This document shows, in pieces, positions 20,245 through 28,919 of a DNA stretch of 64,000 nucleotides (position 1 is the stretch's first letter; each line of letters starts with the position of its first letter). The position numbers were made by a program, and so were the translations under genes. The stretch covers positions 3,158,501 through 3,222,500 of the forward strand of contig NZ_CP090953.1 of NCBI RefSeq assembly GCF_021513175.1, read 5' to 3'. The stretch comes from Sphingomonas sp. S2-65. GTDB taxonomy: Bacteria; Pseudomonadota; Alphaproteobacteria; Sphingomonadales; Sphingomonadaceae. The notes under the pieces were generated by a model that was not told the DNA's origin, searched no databases, and worked only from the letters and a program-made list of their open reading frames with translations.

Positions 20245-21555
20245 TCAAGCCGCCGCCTTCACCCGCTCCATACCCGCCAGCGAATTGGGATCGGCGCGGA
20301 CGATGTCGACCTCCACCATGTCGCCGATCTGCGCGCTTGTCGTCAGGTGCACCGACTGGAGCCACGGCGACTTGCCGAGCATCTGCCCCGGCAGCTTGCC
20401 CTTGCGCTCGATCAGCACCTGGCACGTCTTGCCCAGCGTCGCGGCATTGAACGCCGCCTGATCGCGATTGAGCGCGGCCTGCAGCCGCTGGAGCCGCGCG
20501 TCCATCACCTCGGCCGCTACCTGCCCTGCCATGTCCGCTGCCGGGGTGCCCGCGCGCGGGCTGTACTTGAAGCTGAAGCACTGGGCGTAGCCCACCGCGT
20601 CGACCAGGCTCAGCGTCTCGGCAAAGTCCGCTTCGGTCTCGCCGGGAAAGCCGACGATGAAGTCGCCCGACAGCGCAATGTCGGGCCGCGCAGCGCGGAC
20701 CCGCTCCAGCAGGCGGAGATAGGAGTCGCGGCTATGGCTGCGGTTCATCGCCTTGAGGATGCGGTCGCTGCCTGCCTGCACCGGCAAGTGGAGGAACGGC
20801 ATCAGCTTCTCCACCTCGGCATGCGCGCGGATCAGGCCGTCGCGCATGTCGTTGGGGTGGCTGGTGGTGTAGCGGATGCGGTGCAACCCCTCGATCCGGT
20901 CGAGCGCGCGGATCAGCCCGTGCAGCCCGGTGCCCGCGTCATCGTCCCACGCATTGACGTTCTGGCCCAGCAGCGTGATCTCGCGCGCGCCGGCATCGAC
21001 CAGCGCCTTGGCCTCGTCGACGATCGCCGCGAACGGGCGGCTGATCTCGGCACCGCGGGTATAGGGCACCACGCAATAAGTGCAGAACTTGTCGCACCCT
21101 TCCTGCACGGTCAGGAACGCGCCCGGGCTCACCTTGCGGCGGGCAGGCAGCGCGCCGAACTTGCTGAGTGCCGGCATGTCGGTGTCGAGTGTGGCGGTGC
21201 CAGCGGCGGCATCGCGCACCAGCTCGGGCAGGTTGTGATAGGCCTGGGGGCCGACGACCACATCGACCTTGGCGCGGCGAACGATCTCCTCGCCCTCGGC
21301 CTGCGCGACGCAGCCGGCGACGGCGATCATCGGCGTGCGCCCGTGCTTCCGCAGCCGGCCAATGTCCGAATAAACCTTCTCGGTCGCCTTTTCGCGGATG
21401 TGGCACGTGTTGAGCACGACGAGGTCGGCGGCATTGGCGTCGTCGGTCGCGGTCATGCCCTGCGCCGCCATCAGCTCGCCCATGCGCTCGCCGTCATAGA
21501 CGTTCATCTGGCAGCCGAACGACTTGACGTGGAAGGTCTTGGGAGTCGGTTTCAT
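20245..21555 (-). CDS. miaB: tRNA-2-methylthio-N6-dimethylallyladenosine synthase
   Basis: A 436-aa radical-SAM methylthiotransferase. The N-terminal MTTase domain ([36 protein letters not shown]) supplies three cysteines for the auxiliary 4Fe-4S cluster. The radical-SAM CxxxCxxC is in [17 protein letters not shown] near residue 153. A TRAM domain follows near 375. It modifies A37 of tRNAs reading UNN codons. It depends on the Fe-S supply encoded by nfuA and suf in this window. Confidence 0.97.
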   Translation of the reverse strand: MKPTPKTFHVKSFGCQMNVYDGERMGELMAAQGMTATDDANAADLVVLNTCHIREKATEKVYSDIGRLRKHGRTPMIAVAGCVAQAEGEEIVRRAKVDVVVGPQAYHNLPELVRDAAAGTATLDTDMPALSKFGALPARRKVSPGAFLTVQEGCDKFCTYCVVPYTRGAEISRPFAAIVDEAKALVDAGAREITLLGQNVNAWDDDAGTGLHGLIRALDRIEGLHRIRYTTSHPNDMRDGLIRAHAEVEKLMPFLHLPVQAGSDRILKAMNRSHSRDSYLRLLERVRAARPDIALSGDFIVGFPGETEADFAETLSLVDAVGYAQCFSFKYSPRAGTPAADMAGQVAAEVMDARLQRLQAALNRDQAAFNAATLGKTCQVLIERKGKLPGQMLGKSPWLQSVHLTTSAQIGDMVEVDIVRADPNSLAGMERVKAAA

Positions 21556-21563
21556 CGGCGCGC

Positions 21564-22445
21564 CTATACCGACTTCTCTTCCGAAGGGGGAGGGTTGCTG
21601 CGCGCTTGTTCCACATAGGCGAAGGGGCGGGGCGCGTGGCCGAGCGCGGCGGTCAGCGCCGCCTCGATCCGCCTGCGGCTTTCGGCGGCGATCGCCTTGC
21701 GGCCAGGAAAGTCAGCGGGGTCGAACGGTTCCAGGAAATGCACCCGCAGCGGGAAGCTTCCCCTGCGCGCCAGCACGCGCCGGGCATTGTCGAGCCCGCT
21801 TTCCTCGCCGACCCAGCCGATGTCCTCGCCGGCCGCGCCGTAATCGAGCAGAACCGGCTGCACCATTACATCGGGCGGCGGCGGTTCCAGCACGCGGAGC
21901 ATCGGCGTCTTGAACGGCAGCAGCGACTTGCCGTCGGTGGTGGTGCCTTCGGGAAAGACGGTGATCGCCCAATTGCCGTCCAGCGCGGCGCGCAATTGTT
22001 CGATCTGCCCGGCCACGCCCATTCGATTTTCGCGGTTCACATAGACGGTGCGGTTCAGCCCGGCCAGCCAGCCGACGACCGGCGCCGCGCCGATCTCCGC
22101 CTTGGCGACGAAAGCAGTGCCGCTCGCGCCGCCCAGCGCCAATATGTCGATCCAGCTGACATGGTTGGAGACATAGAACACATCGCGCCCACGCGGCGTG
22201 CCGATCGTCTCCACCCGCGCTCCGACGATCCGCGCGACCCGGCCTAGAAAGCGCCGCGGCCAAGGCGAGGGGAGGCGGAACAACCGCCAGGCCCCGTGCA
22301 CCGGCACATGAGTCAGCACCGCCAGCAGCAAAAGGCCGACGCGGCGCCACATCCGTGCCCGCTCGGCAAACGTCAGGGTGATGCGGTGCCCATCCGCGGC
22401 AGCCGCGCGCCGCGGATCAGGGCTTGCGGTCGAGGGCGACGCCAT
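21564..22445 (-). CDS. plsC: 1-acyl-sn-glycerol-3-phosphate acyltransferase-like protein
   Basis: About 293 aa with a membrane segment ([16 protein letters not shown]) and the acyltransferase motifs [12 protein letters not shown] (HxxxxD) and [18 protein letters not shown]. It should acylate lysophosphatidate or a related lyso-lipid such as lyso-ornithine lipid, which some homologs in this position use. The start at 22445 lies inside the end of fur and has GGAG 4 nt upstream, so the two genes overlap by 29 bp and are probably coupled. Confidence 0.88.
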   Translation of the reverse strand: MASPSTASPDPRRAAAADGHRITLTFAERARMWRRVGLLLLAVLTHVPVHGAWRLFRLPSPWPRRFLGRVARIVGARVETIGTPRGRDVFYVSNHVSWIDILALGGASGTAFVAKAEIGAAPVVGWLAGLNRTVYVNRENRMGVAGQIEQLRAALDGNWAITVFPEGTTTDGKSLLPFKTPMLRVLEPPPPDVMVQPVLLDYGAAGEDIGWVGEESGLDNARRVLARRGSFPLRVHFLEPFDPADFPGRKAIAAESRRRIEAALTAALGHAPRPFAYVEQARSNPPPSEEKSV

Positions 22446-22839
22446 AGAGCTCCATGCGGTGATCGACGAGGCGGAAGCCAAGCCGCTCGGCGATCTGCTT
22501 CTGCAGGAGCTCGAGCTCGGGATCGACGAACTCGATGACCTTGCCCGACTCGACGTCGATCAGATGGTCATGATGCGCCTCGGGCGCGGGCTCGTAGCGG
22601 GCTCGCCCGTCACCGAAATCATGGCGGTCGAGGATGCCGGCCTCTTCGAAGAGGCGCACCGTGCGGTACACCGTTGCAATCGAGATGCCGGGGTCGATCG
22701 CGGAGGCGCGTTCATAGACCTTCTCGACGTCGGGATGATCCTCGGCGTCCGACAGGACGCGCGCGATCACCTTGCGCTGTTCGGTGATGCGCAGGCCTTT
22801 TTCCTGGCACAGTGCTTCGAGGTCGATCTTGCGGGGCAT
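22417..22839 (-). CDS. fur: Fur-family metal-responsive repressor
   Basis: A 140-aa regulator. The winged-helix half contains KGLRITEQRKVIARVL and the recognition helix ISIATVYRTVRLFEEAGIL. The metal-binding hinge is APEAHHDHLIDVESGKVIEF. The CxxC pairs that hold structural zinc in some Fur proteins are absent, as in other alphaproteobacterial Fur. It is the likely iron sensor for the neighbouring Fe-S genes. Starting at 22839 gives the standard N-terminus; longer readings are rejected. Confidence 0.92.
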   Translation of the reverse strand: MPRKIDLEALCQEKGLRITEQRKVIARVLSDAEDHPDVEKVYERASAIDPGISIATVYRTVRLFEEAGILDRHDFGDGRARYEPAPEAHHDHLIDVESGKVIEFVDPELELLQKQIAERLGFRLVDHRMELYGVALDRKP

Positions 22840-22951
22840 GGGCGCCGATGTAGCCGCATTGGCGGCACGGGAAAAGGGGCGGACATGCAAAACGCCGGTG
22901 CGGGCCTGCGCTCGCACCGGCGTTTGACGTTCGCGCGGGAACGGGGTGGGC

Positions 22952-23368
22952 TTAGCGCGTCTTGCGACGCTTGGTGCCCAAGCCGATCTTCTTAGCCAGC
23001 GTCCGGCGCTGCTCGGCATAGTTGGGCGCGACCATCGGATAGTCGGCCGGCAGGTTCCACTTGGCGCGGTACTGCTCCGGAGTCATCTGATAGTGCGTCA
23101 TCAGGTGCCGCTTCAGCATCTTCAGCTTCTTACCGTCTTCCAGGCAGACGATGTAGTCGGGCTTTACCGAGGAGCGGACCGACACGGCCGGTTCCTGCTT
23201 CACTTCGGGCTCGGCTGGCGGCGAACCAAGACCGGTCAGCGCGCCGTGAACATTTTGAATGAGCTGCGGAAGATCGGATACGGCAACGCTGTTGTTGCTG
23301 ACATGTGCCGCGACGATGTCCGCCGTCAACGAAATGAGCGTTTCCTGAATGTCCGATGAAGAGTCCAT
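22952..23368 (-). CDS. MucR/Ros-family transcriptional regulator
   Basis: A 138-aa protein with the alphaproteobacterial zinc-finger fold. [20 protein letters not shown] near residue 75 gives the Cys and the paired His, followed by [15 protein letters not shown] and a basic tail ([13 protein letters not shown]). MucR proteins silence AT-rich promoters and control exopolysaccharide, motility and cell-cycle genes. It is separated from rimI and fur by about 100 bp on each side, so it is probably transcribed alone. Confidence 0.93.
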   Translation of the reverse strand: MDSSSDIQETLISLTADIVAAHVSNNSVAVSDLPQLIQNVHGALTGLGSPPAEPEVKQEPAVSVRSSVKPDYIVCLEDGKKLKMLKRHLMTHYQMTPEQYRAKWNLPADYPMVAPNYAEQRRTLAKKIGLGTKRRKTR

Positions 23369-23475
23369 GATATTCCTTTCGACCCGATATGGGCGACTAT
23401 TACTGTCCCCTCGCCGGTCCTATCGGAGCATTTCGCACAGCGTGCAAGCCGTTAACCCTGGGTTCGGGGAATTTT

Positions 23476-23949
23476 TCAGCGCAACCTTCGAGCATAGGTC
23501 TGTGCATCGAACAATTGACCGGTCTTGCCCCGATAATAGTCTTTGCGTTCACCAACTTTGTCGAAGCCTTCACTCCGGTACAACCGGACGGCATCGTTAC
23601 CGGCACGCACCTCAAGGTGTAGTTGCTGGGCTCCGCGCTCTTGTGCTTCGGCAAGTATCGCGCGGACCAGCGCCGAGCCGATGCCGCGCCGCTGTGCCGA
23701 ACGGCGGGTCGCGAGCAGGAGCAGTTCGGCATCGCCAGCGATTTCCCGCGCAAGCGCGAAGCCGGCATCTTCCCCTTCGGCGCTGGCGATGACCAGCCAC
23801 ACCCCGGGAAGCGACATCATGCCCAGGCATTGCGGTCCGGTCCAAGCCTCACCGAACTGCGGGTCGAACGCATCCTGCATGATCGCGTTTACCGATGCGA
23901 TGTCCTGACTACCGCCCTCGCGCAATTCGGTCAGTTGGACACGAGTCAT
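23476..23949 (-). CDS. rimI: Ribosomal-protein-alanine N-acetyltransferase
   Basis: A 157-aa GNAT enzyme. The acetyl-CoA loop is in RRSAQRRGIGSALVRAIL near residue 83, and the C-terminal VRAGNDAVRLYRSEGFDKVG matches RimI. It acetylates the N-terminus of ribosomal protein S18. The start overlaps the tsaB stop as ATGA, the usual tsaB-rimI coupling. Confidence 0.9.
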   Translation of the reverse strand: MTRVQLTELREGGSQDIASVNAIMQDAFDPQFGEAWTGPQCLGMMSLPGVWLVIASAEGEDAGFALAREIAGDAELLLLATRRSAQRRGIGSALVRAILAEAQERGAQQLHLEVRAGNDAVRLYRSEGFDKVGERKDYYRGKTGQLFDAQTYARRLR

Positions 23950-24578
23950 GCCAGCCCTCGCTCGGCGAGCGTCTTAGCGTCGGGCGCGCGGCCGTAGAGC
24001 GGGCGCGGCGGCAGCGCGGCGAAAGCCGCCGGAAGGCGTATGGCGTCCGCCGCATCGGGCAATGCCTCACGCAAGTCGAGGCCGGCCTGCAACGCTGCGA
24101 GGCGGGGCACGCCACTGCCGATGGCCCGCCGCCCGCCCAGCGCTTCGAGCGCGGCGACCGGAAGGTACGACGCAAGCGGGCTTTCCTCCCGAAACGGAGA
24201 CGACGCGAAGCTCTGCATAAAGACTTCACCGTGGCCCCCTTCGAGGACGACAGCAAGCGACTCGAGGTCTGAGTCGGCGTGGAAAGCCGACGCGGCGAGC
24301 AGCGCAAGCGATGAGTAGCCCCGCACCGCGCAGCCCCAGCCGATCGCCAGCCCCCGCGCCGCCGCCAGTCCGACACGCACGCCGGTGAAACTGCCCGGAC
24401 CTACATCGACCAGGATATGGTCGGGCCGGCCCTGGGCGGGCAGTTCCGCGACCATCGGGATCAGCCGCTCGGCATGGCCGCGGCCGACGACTTCGTGCCT
24501 GTGTGCCACGACCGCCCCGTCGCGCAGCAGCGCAACCGAGCAGGCGGCGGTGGCCGTTTCGATGACGAGGGTAGTCAC
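23946..24578 (-). CDS. tsaB: tRNA threonylcarbamoyladenosine biosynthesis protein TsaB
   Basis: About 210 aa with the ASKHA N-terminus LVIETATAACSVALLRDG and the conserved DVGPGSFTGVRVGLAAARG near residue 58. It partners TsaD and TsaE in making t6A37 on ANN-decoding tRNAs. The GTG at 24578 gives the expected N-terminus; a longer reading runs back into the nitroreductase gene. It is placed 4 bp after that gene and is coupled to rimI. Confidence 0.92.
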   Translation of the reverse strand: MTTLVIETATAACSVALLRDGAVVAHRHEVVGRGHAERLIPMVAELPAQGRPDHILVDVGPGSFTGVRVGLAAARGLAIGWGCAVRGYSSLALLAASAFHADSDLESLAVVLEGGHGEVFMQSFASSPFREESPLASYLPVAALEALGGRRAIGSGVPRLAALQAGLDLREALPDAADAIRLPAAFAALPPRPLYGRAPDAKTLAERGLA

Positions 24579-24582
24579 GCCC

Positions 24583-25173
24583 TCAGACGAGGCGATTGAA
24601 CTTCTCGAATTCGGGGCGGGGAAGCCGGTCGTGGATGGAGGAAGGATCGCCATGGCCAATCGTGCAGATGAAGTTGGACTTCACGCCGGGCTGGTCGCTG
24701 AAGAACGCCTCGTCAACGCCTGCATTGTCGAAGCCCGACATCGGCCCGGTGTCGAAGCCCAACGCGCGGGCGGCGACGATCAGGAAGGCGCCCTGCAGCG
24801 AAGAGTTGCGCAACGCGTGATCGCGGCGGCTGTCTTCCGGAAACCAGTCGCGCGCGCCTGGCGCATGCGGGAACAGCCACTCGAGATGCTCGTGGAAACC
24901 CAGGTCCATGCCGATGATCACGGTGACCGGCGCCTTGCGGATCTTGTCGGGATTGCTGCCGGTGGCGAGCGCGGCGAGCTTCTCCTTCGCTTCCGGGCTG
25001 GTCACCCAGACGAAGCGGGCCGATTGCTGATTGACCGAGGTGGGCGCCAGCTTCGCGAGCGCGTCGATACGGCGGATATCGTCTTCGGTGATCGGCGCAT
25101 CGGTGTAGCCGTTATAGCTGCGCGCGGTACGAAAGATCGTATCCAGCCCTGCATCGTCCAGGGGTTGGCCCAT
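24583..25173 (-). CDS. RutE-like nitroreductase (malonic semialdehyde reductase type)
   Basis: A 196-aa FMN-dependent reductase. LFRTARSYN-like N-terminal motif (IFRTARSYNGYTDAPIT), FMN contacts in LAPTSVNQQSARFVWV near residue 43, and GFDTGPMSGFDNAGVDEAFF near 139 match the RutE/HadB branch, where 3-hydroxypropionate formation from malonic semialdehyde is known. No other rut (pyrimidine degradation) genes are present, so the physiological substrate is open. It sits between nfuA and tsaB on the same strand. Confidence 0.82.
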   Translation of the reverse strand: MGQPLDDAGLDTIFRTARSYNGYTDAPITEDDIRRIDALAKLAPTSVNQQSARFVWVTSPEAKEKLAALATGSNPDKIRKAPVTVIIGMDLGFHEHLEWLFPHAPGARDWFPEDSRRDHALRNSSLQGAFLIVAARALGFDTGPMSGFDNAGVDEAFFSDQPGVKSNFICTIGHGDPSSIHDRLPRPEFEKFNRLV

Positions 25174-25202
25174 GCCTTATATCCTTTGTATTGGGAGAGG
25201 GA

Positions 25203-25790
25203 TCAGACGGCCCGGACTTCGGTCACCTCGGGAACGTAGTGCTTGAGCAATTGCTCGATCCCGTTCTTGAGCGTCGCGGAAGAAGACGGGCATCCCGAGC
25301 AGGCGCCCTGCATCTGAAGGTAGACCTTGCCCGCATCGAAGCCGCGATAGACGATGTCGCCGCCGTCATTTGCTACTGCGGGGCGCACGCGCGTCTCGAT
25401 CAGTTCGCGGATCTGCGCGACGATGTCTGCGTCCTCGGGGTTGTCGCCGCCAAAGTCGGCAGCCTCGGGTGGGACGCTGAAGCCGGCGGCATTGCTCGCG
25501 CGGAACAGCGGCATGTTGGCCGAGAAATGATCGAGAAGGATGCCGAGGACGTCGGGCTTCAACCCGATCCAGTCGACGCCGGGCGCCGCGGTGACCGAAA
25601 TGAAGTCGCGGCCGAAGAATACGCCCGTCACATCGCCCAGTCCGAACAGCGCGTCCGCGAGCGGAGAAGCCTCGGCTTCCTCGGGCGTGGCGAAGTCGCG
25701 CGTGCCCGCTTCCATGACGGCACGGCCCGGAAGGAACTTGAGCGTGGCTGGATTGGGCGTCGGTTCGGTCTCGATCAGCATGATGTCCAT
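25203..25790 (-). CDS. nfuA: NfuA-like Fe-S cluster carrier
   Basis: About 195 aa. The N-terminal Nfu_N domain reads IETEPTPNPATLKFLPGR. The C-terminal NifU-like domain ends in the cluster-binding CxxC of MQGACSGCPSSSATLKNGIE. It delivers 4Fe-4S clusters to client enzymes such as MiaB, encoded in the same strand block. The start is at 25790 or the ATG three codons further in; neither has a strong ribosome-binding site. It is divergent from the M16 peptidase gene. Confidence 0.93.
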   Translation of the reverse strand: MDIMLIETEPTPNPATLKFLPGRAVMEAGTRDFATPEEAEASPLADALFGLGDVTGVFFGRDFISVTAAPGVDWIGLKPDVLGILLDHFSANMPLFRASNAAGFSVPPEAADFGGDNPEDADIVAQIRELIETRVRPAVANDGGDIVYRGFDAGKVYLQMQGACSGCPSSSATLKNGIEQLLKHYVPEVTEVRAV

Positions 25791-25937
25791 GTGGTCCCAT
25801 GTGCGCGATCGATCAACCCGCGGCGCGGAAACAGTTGGTTTCACCCCGGCACCGCCCGCTTTAGGCTGCCGCGCCCGTACACCTCCGCGAAAGCTTCGCG
25901 CTGGCAAGGCTGTCCGCTCCCCACTACATGAGGCCGC

Positions 25938-28790
25938 ATGCTTCGTTCCTTGCGCACCGCGCTTCTCGCTTCTTTTGCCGTTCTTTCGCTCAATCCGGTG
26001 CTGCCGGTTCAAGCGCAGACTGCTCCCCGTCAGGTCCAGACCGCCGATGATCCCTGGCTCTACAAGGGCAGCGACCTCGTCCATGACGCCCAATGGAAGT
26101 TCGGGCGGCTGTCGAACGGCCTGCGCTATGCCGTGCGCAAGAACGGCGTGCCGCCTGGTCAGGTTTCGGTGCGTGTCCGCATCGATGCCGGATCGCTGAT
26201 GGAGCAGGAGAAGGAGCGGGGAATCGCCCACCTGCTCGAGCACCTGTCGTTCCGCAGCTCGGTATATGTGCCCGACGGCGAATCCAAGCGGATCTGGCAG
26301 CGGCTTGGCGTGACTTTCGGGTCGGACAGCAATGCCAGCACGACCTTTACCCAGACGGTCTACAAGCTCGATCTGCCGATGGCCACGCCTGCTGGCCTGG
26401 ACGAGAGCATGAAGATCCTGGCGGGCATGATGTCGGGGCCGGTGATCAATGCGACATCGCTGAATGCCGAGCGCCCGGTGGTCGTCGCCGAAGGACGCGA
26501 GCAGCCCGCGCCGCAAAAGCGCATGCAAGACCAGATGCTCGAGCTGATGTTTGCAGGCCAGCCGCTCGCCGACCGCGAGCCGATCGGCACGCCCGAGACG
26601 CTGACCGCGGCGACGCCCTCGACGGTGCAGGCGTTCCATGATCGCTGGTATCGGCCAGAGCGCGCGACCGTGATCGTTGTCGGCGATGTGGATCCAGCGG
26701 TGCTCGAGGCGATGGTGGTGAAGCACTTCACCGCGTGGAAGGGCGTTGGCGACGCGCCCAAGAACCCCGATTTCGGCAAGCCGGAGACTGGCCATCCCAT
26801 CGCCGCCAGCCTGGTCGAATCCGCGCTGCAGCCGGTTGCGATGATGGCGATCGTCCGCCCATGGACCGTGTTCGCCGACACCGTGATCTTCAACCAGAAG
26901 CGCATGGTCGACCTGGTTGCGGTTCGGATCATCAACCGGCGGCTCGAGTCGCGTGCGCGCTCGGGCGGGCCGTTCATCGCCGCGGGCGCCGACCTGAGCG
27001 ACATCGCGCGTTCGGCCAACATCACGACCGTGCAGGTGCTGCCGTCGGGCGACGACTGGGAAGGTGCGCTGCGCGAGGTGCGCGGCATGATCGCCGACGC
27101 CGCCGCGACTCCGCCCACCCAGGCCGAGATCGACCGCGAACTTGCCGAGATCGGCGCGTCGATGCAGCAGCGGATCAACACCGCGCCGGTCGAAGCTGGC
27201 GCCAGCCTCGCGGATGATTTGGTTGAAGCCGTCGACATCAACGAAACCGTTACGACGCCCCAGGCCAGCTACGACATCTTCAAGACCGCGATCGCGGCCA
27301 AGATGTTCACGCCAGCGACCGTGCAGTCTGCATCGAAGCGCGTGTTCGAAGGTACCGCGGTGCGCGCGCTCGTGAATACCCGCACCCCCGACCCCCAAGC
27401 CGTGACCAAGGTGACCGCCGCGCTCAACGCCAACATCACCGGCGCGGCGAAGCGCAGGGCGATCGGCAATGTCAGCATCGACCAGCTGCCCAAGCTGGGC
27501 AGGCCGGCGACCGTCACCAGCCGCGAGTCGTTGCTGCCAGGTACCGACATCGAGAAGGTCGTGCTCTCGAACGGCGTTCGGCTTCTGATGCGTCAGGACG
27601 CCTCGGAAACCGGCAAGGTCTATGTCAATGTGCGCTTTGGGCGAGGCCTGAACGCAGTGTCAGGGGACCGGCCGACGCCGCTCTGGGCCGGCGAGCCTGC
27701 GCTGATGGCCAGCGGCATCGGCAAGCTCGGGCAGGAGGAACTCGATGCGCTGACCGGCAACCGCCAGATCGGCCTCAACTTCGACATCGGGGAGGATGCG
27801 TTCAGCTTCCTCGGCCAGACCAACAAGGCCGACCTTGCCGACCAGCTTCGGCTGTTCGCGACCAAGCTGGCCTATCCGACCTGGGACCCCAACCCGGTGC
27901 TGAGGGCGAAGGCGGCGATGCTGTCGGGCTATGCCGGGCTCTCCGCGTCCCCCGACGGGGTGCTGGGGCGGGATCTCGAAAGGCTCAGCCATTCAGGCGA
28001 TCAGCGCTTCGGCCTGCCAAGCCGCGAAGTGATCGAGGCGACCACGCCTGCGTCCTTCCGCAAGTTCTGGGAGCCGCTGCTTGCGACCGGGCCGATCGAA
28101 GTCGAAGTGTTCGGCGACATGGATGCCGAGGCGACGGTCCAGGCAGTCGCCGCAACCTTCGGCGCGCTCAAGCCGCGCGCTGTCGCTACAACTCCCGCCA
28201 CCCCGGTAAGCTTCCCTGCGCACGTACTGGCGCCGGTGGTGCGGACCCACACCGGCAAGAACGATCAGGCCGCGGCGGCGATCGCCTGGCCGACCAGTGG
28301 CGGCACCTCCGGGATCAGCGAGAGCCGGCGGCTCGACCTGCTCGCCGCGATTTTCCGCGACCGGCTGATCGACCAACTGCGCAGTCAGGCTGGCGTCAGT
28401 TACTCGCCCAACGTGGCGAGCCAATGGCCGCTCGGCATGGCTGCGGGCGGCAAGCTGATCGCATTGGGCATGGTGCCGCCGGACAAGACCGCGTTCTTCT
28501 TCAAGCTTGCGCGCGACATCGCCGGCGACCTAGTGGCCAAGCCGATCGACGCCGACGAACTCGCCCGCGCCGTCGCGCCGCTCAAGCAGCAGATCCTGCG
28601 CGCTTCCAGTGGCAACATGTTCTGGATGCGGCTGGTGGCGGGTGGAAGCTATGACCCCGCGATCGTTCGCGGCGTCCAGACGCTGGCCGAGGATTATGCC
28701 CGCGTTACTCCGGCGGATATCCAGGCGTTGGCGGCAAAGTATCTGCGGCCGGAGGCGGACTGGACGATGACGGTGGTGCCCGAGAAGTAA
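25938..28790 (+). CDS. Secreted M16-family metallopeptidase
   Basis: A 950-aa protein with a signal peptide (ALLASFAVLSLNPVLPVQAQ). The inverted zinc motif HxxEH is in GIAHLLEHLSFRSS near residue 97, with the distal Glu expected about 75 residues later. The active N-terminal half is followed by a second M16 pair in which the metal site is absent (VYVNVRFGRGLNAVSGD), the usual two-repeat pitrilysin layout. It probably degrades peptides in the periplasm. It is single and converges with the acyl-CoA ligase across a palindromic repeat. Confidence 0.9.
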   Translation: MLRSLRTALLASFAVLSLNPVLPVQAQTAPRQVQTADDPWLYKGSDLVHDAQWKFGRLSNGLRYAVRKNGVPPGQVSVRVRIDAGSLMEQEKERGIAHLLEHLSFRSSVYVPDGESKRIWQRLGVTFGSDSNASTTFTQTVYKLDLPMATPAGLDESMKILAGMMSGPVINATSLNAERPVVVAEGREQPAPQKRMQDQMLELMFAGQPLADREPIGTPETLTAATPSTVQAFHDRWYRPERATVIVVGDVDPAVLEAMVVKHFTAWKGVGDAPKNPDFGKPETGHPIAASLVESALQPVAMMAIVRPWTVFADTVIFNQKRMVDLVAVRIINRRLESRARSGGPFIAAGADLSDIARSANITTVQVLPSGDDWEGALREVRGMIADAAATPPTQAEIDRELAEIGASMQQRINTAPVEAGASLADDLVEAVDINETVTTPQASYDIFKTAIAAKMFTPATVQSASKRVFEGTAVRALVNTRTPDPQAVTKVTAALNANITGAAKRRAIGNVSIDQLPKLGRPATVTSRESLLPGTDIEKVVLSNGVRLLMRQDASETGKVYVNVRFGRGLNAVSGDRPTPLWAGEPALMASGIGKLGQEELDALTGNRQIGLNFDIGEDAFSFLGQTNKADLADQLRLFATKLAYPTWDPNPVLRAKAAMLSGYAGLSASPDGVLGRDLERLSHSGDQRFGLPSREVIEATTPASFRKFWEPLLATGPIEVEVFGDMDAEATVQAVAATFGALKPRAVATTPATPVSFPAHVLAPVVRTHTGKNDQAAAAIAWPTSGGTSGISESRRLDLLAAIFRDRLIDQLRSQAGVSYSPNVASQWPLGMAAGGKLIALGMVPPDKTAFFFKLARDIAGDLVAKPIDADELARAVAPLKQQILRASSGNMFWMRLVAGGSYDPAIVRGVQTLAEDYARVTPADIQALAAKYLRPEADWTMTVVPEK

Positions 28791-28841
28791 GTGCCGCAGC
28801 TTTCGTGGCGGCGGTCTCTGAGGCTTGAGCCTGCGGTGACG

Positions 28842-28912
28842 CCCCCTCCCGTCACGCTTCGCGCGCGACGGGAGGGGGGATCGCGTTAGCGAGTGGTGGA
28901 GGGGCGTCGCTG
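28842..28912. repeat. G-rich intergenic palindrome
   Basis: CCCCCTCCCGTC (28842-28853) and its complement ending at 28879 form a long stem, followed by GAGTGGTGGAGGGG. The same building blocks (CCCTCCACCA, GCTTCGC and CCCTCCCC with their complements) recur at 37.8-38.0, 39.1-39.2 and 41.4 kb. Here it lies between convergent genes and may act as a bidirectional terminator. Confidence 0.75.
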
Positions 28913-28919
28913 CAGGCGG

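Noticed and set aside
25203-27398. A 731-residue frame continuing upstream of nfuA
   Set aside because: Only the last 195 residues match NfuA. The upstream part is antisense to the M16 peptidase and has low-complexity Arg/His/Gly composition.
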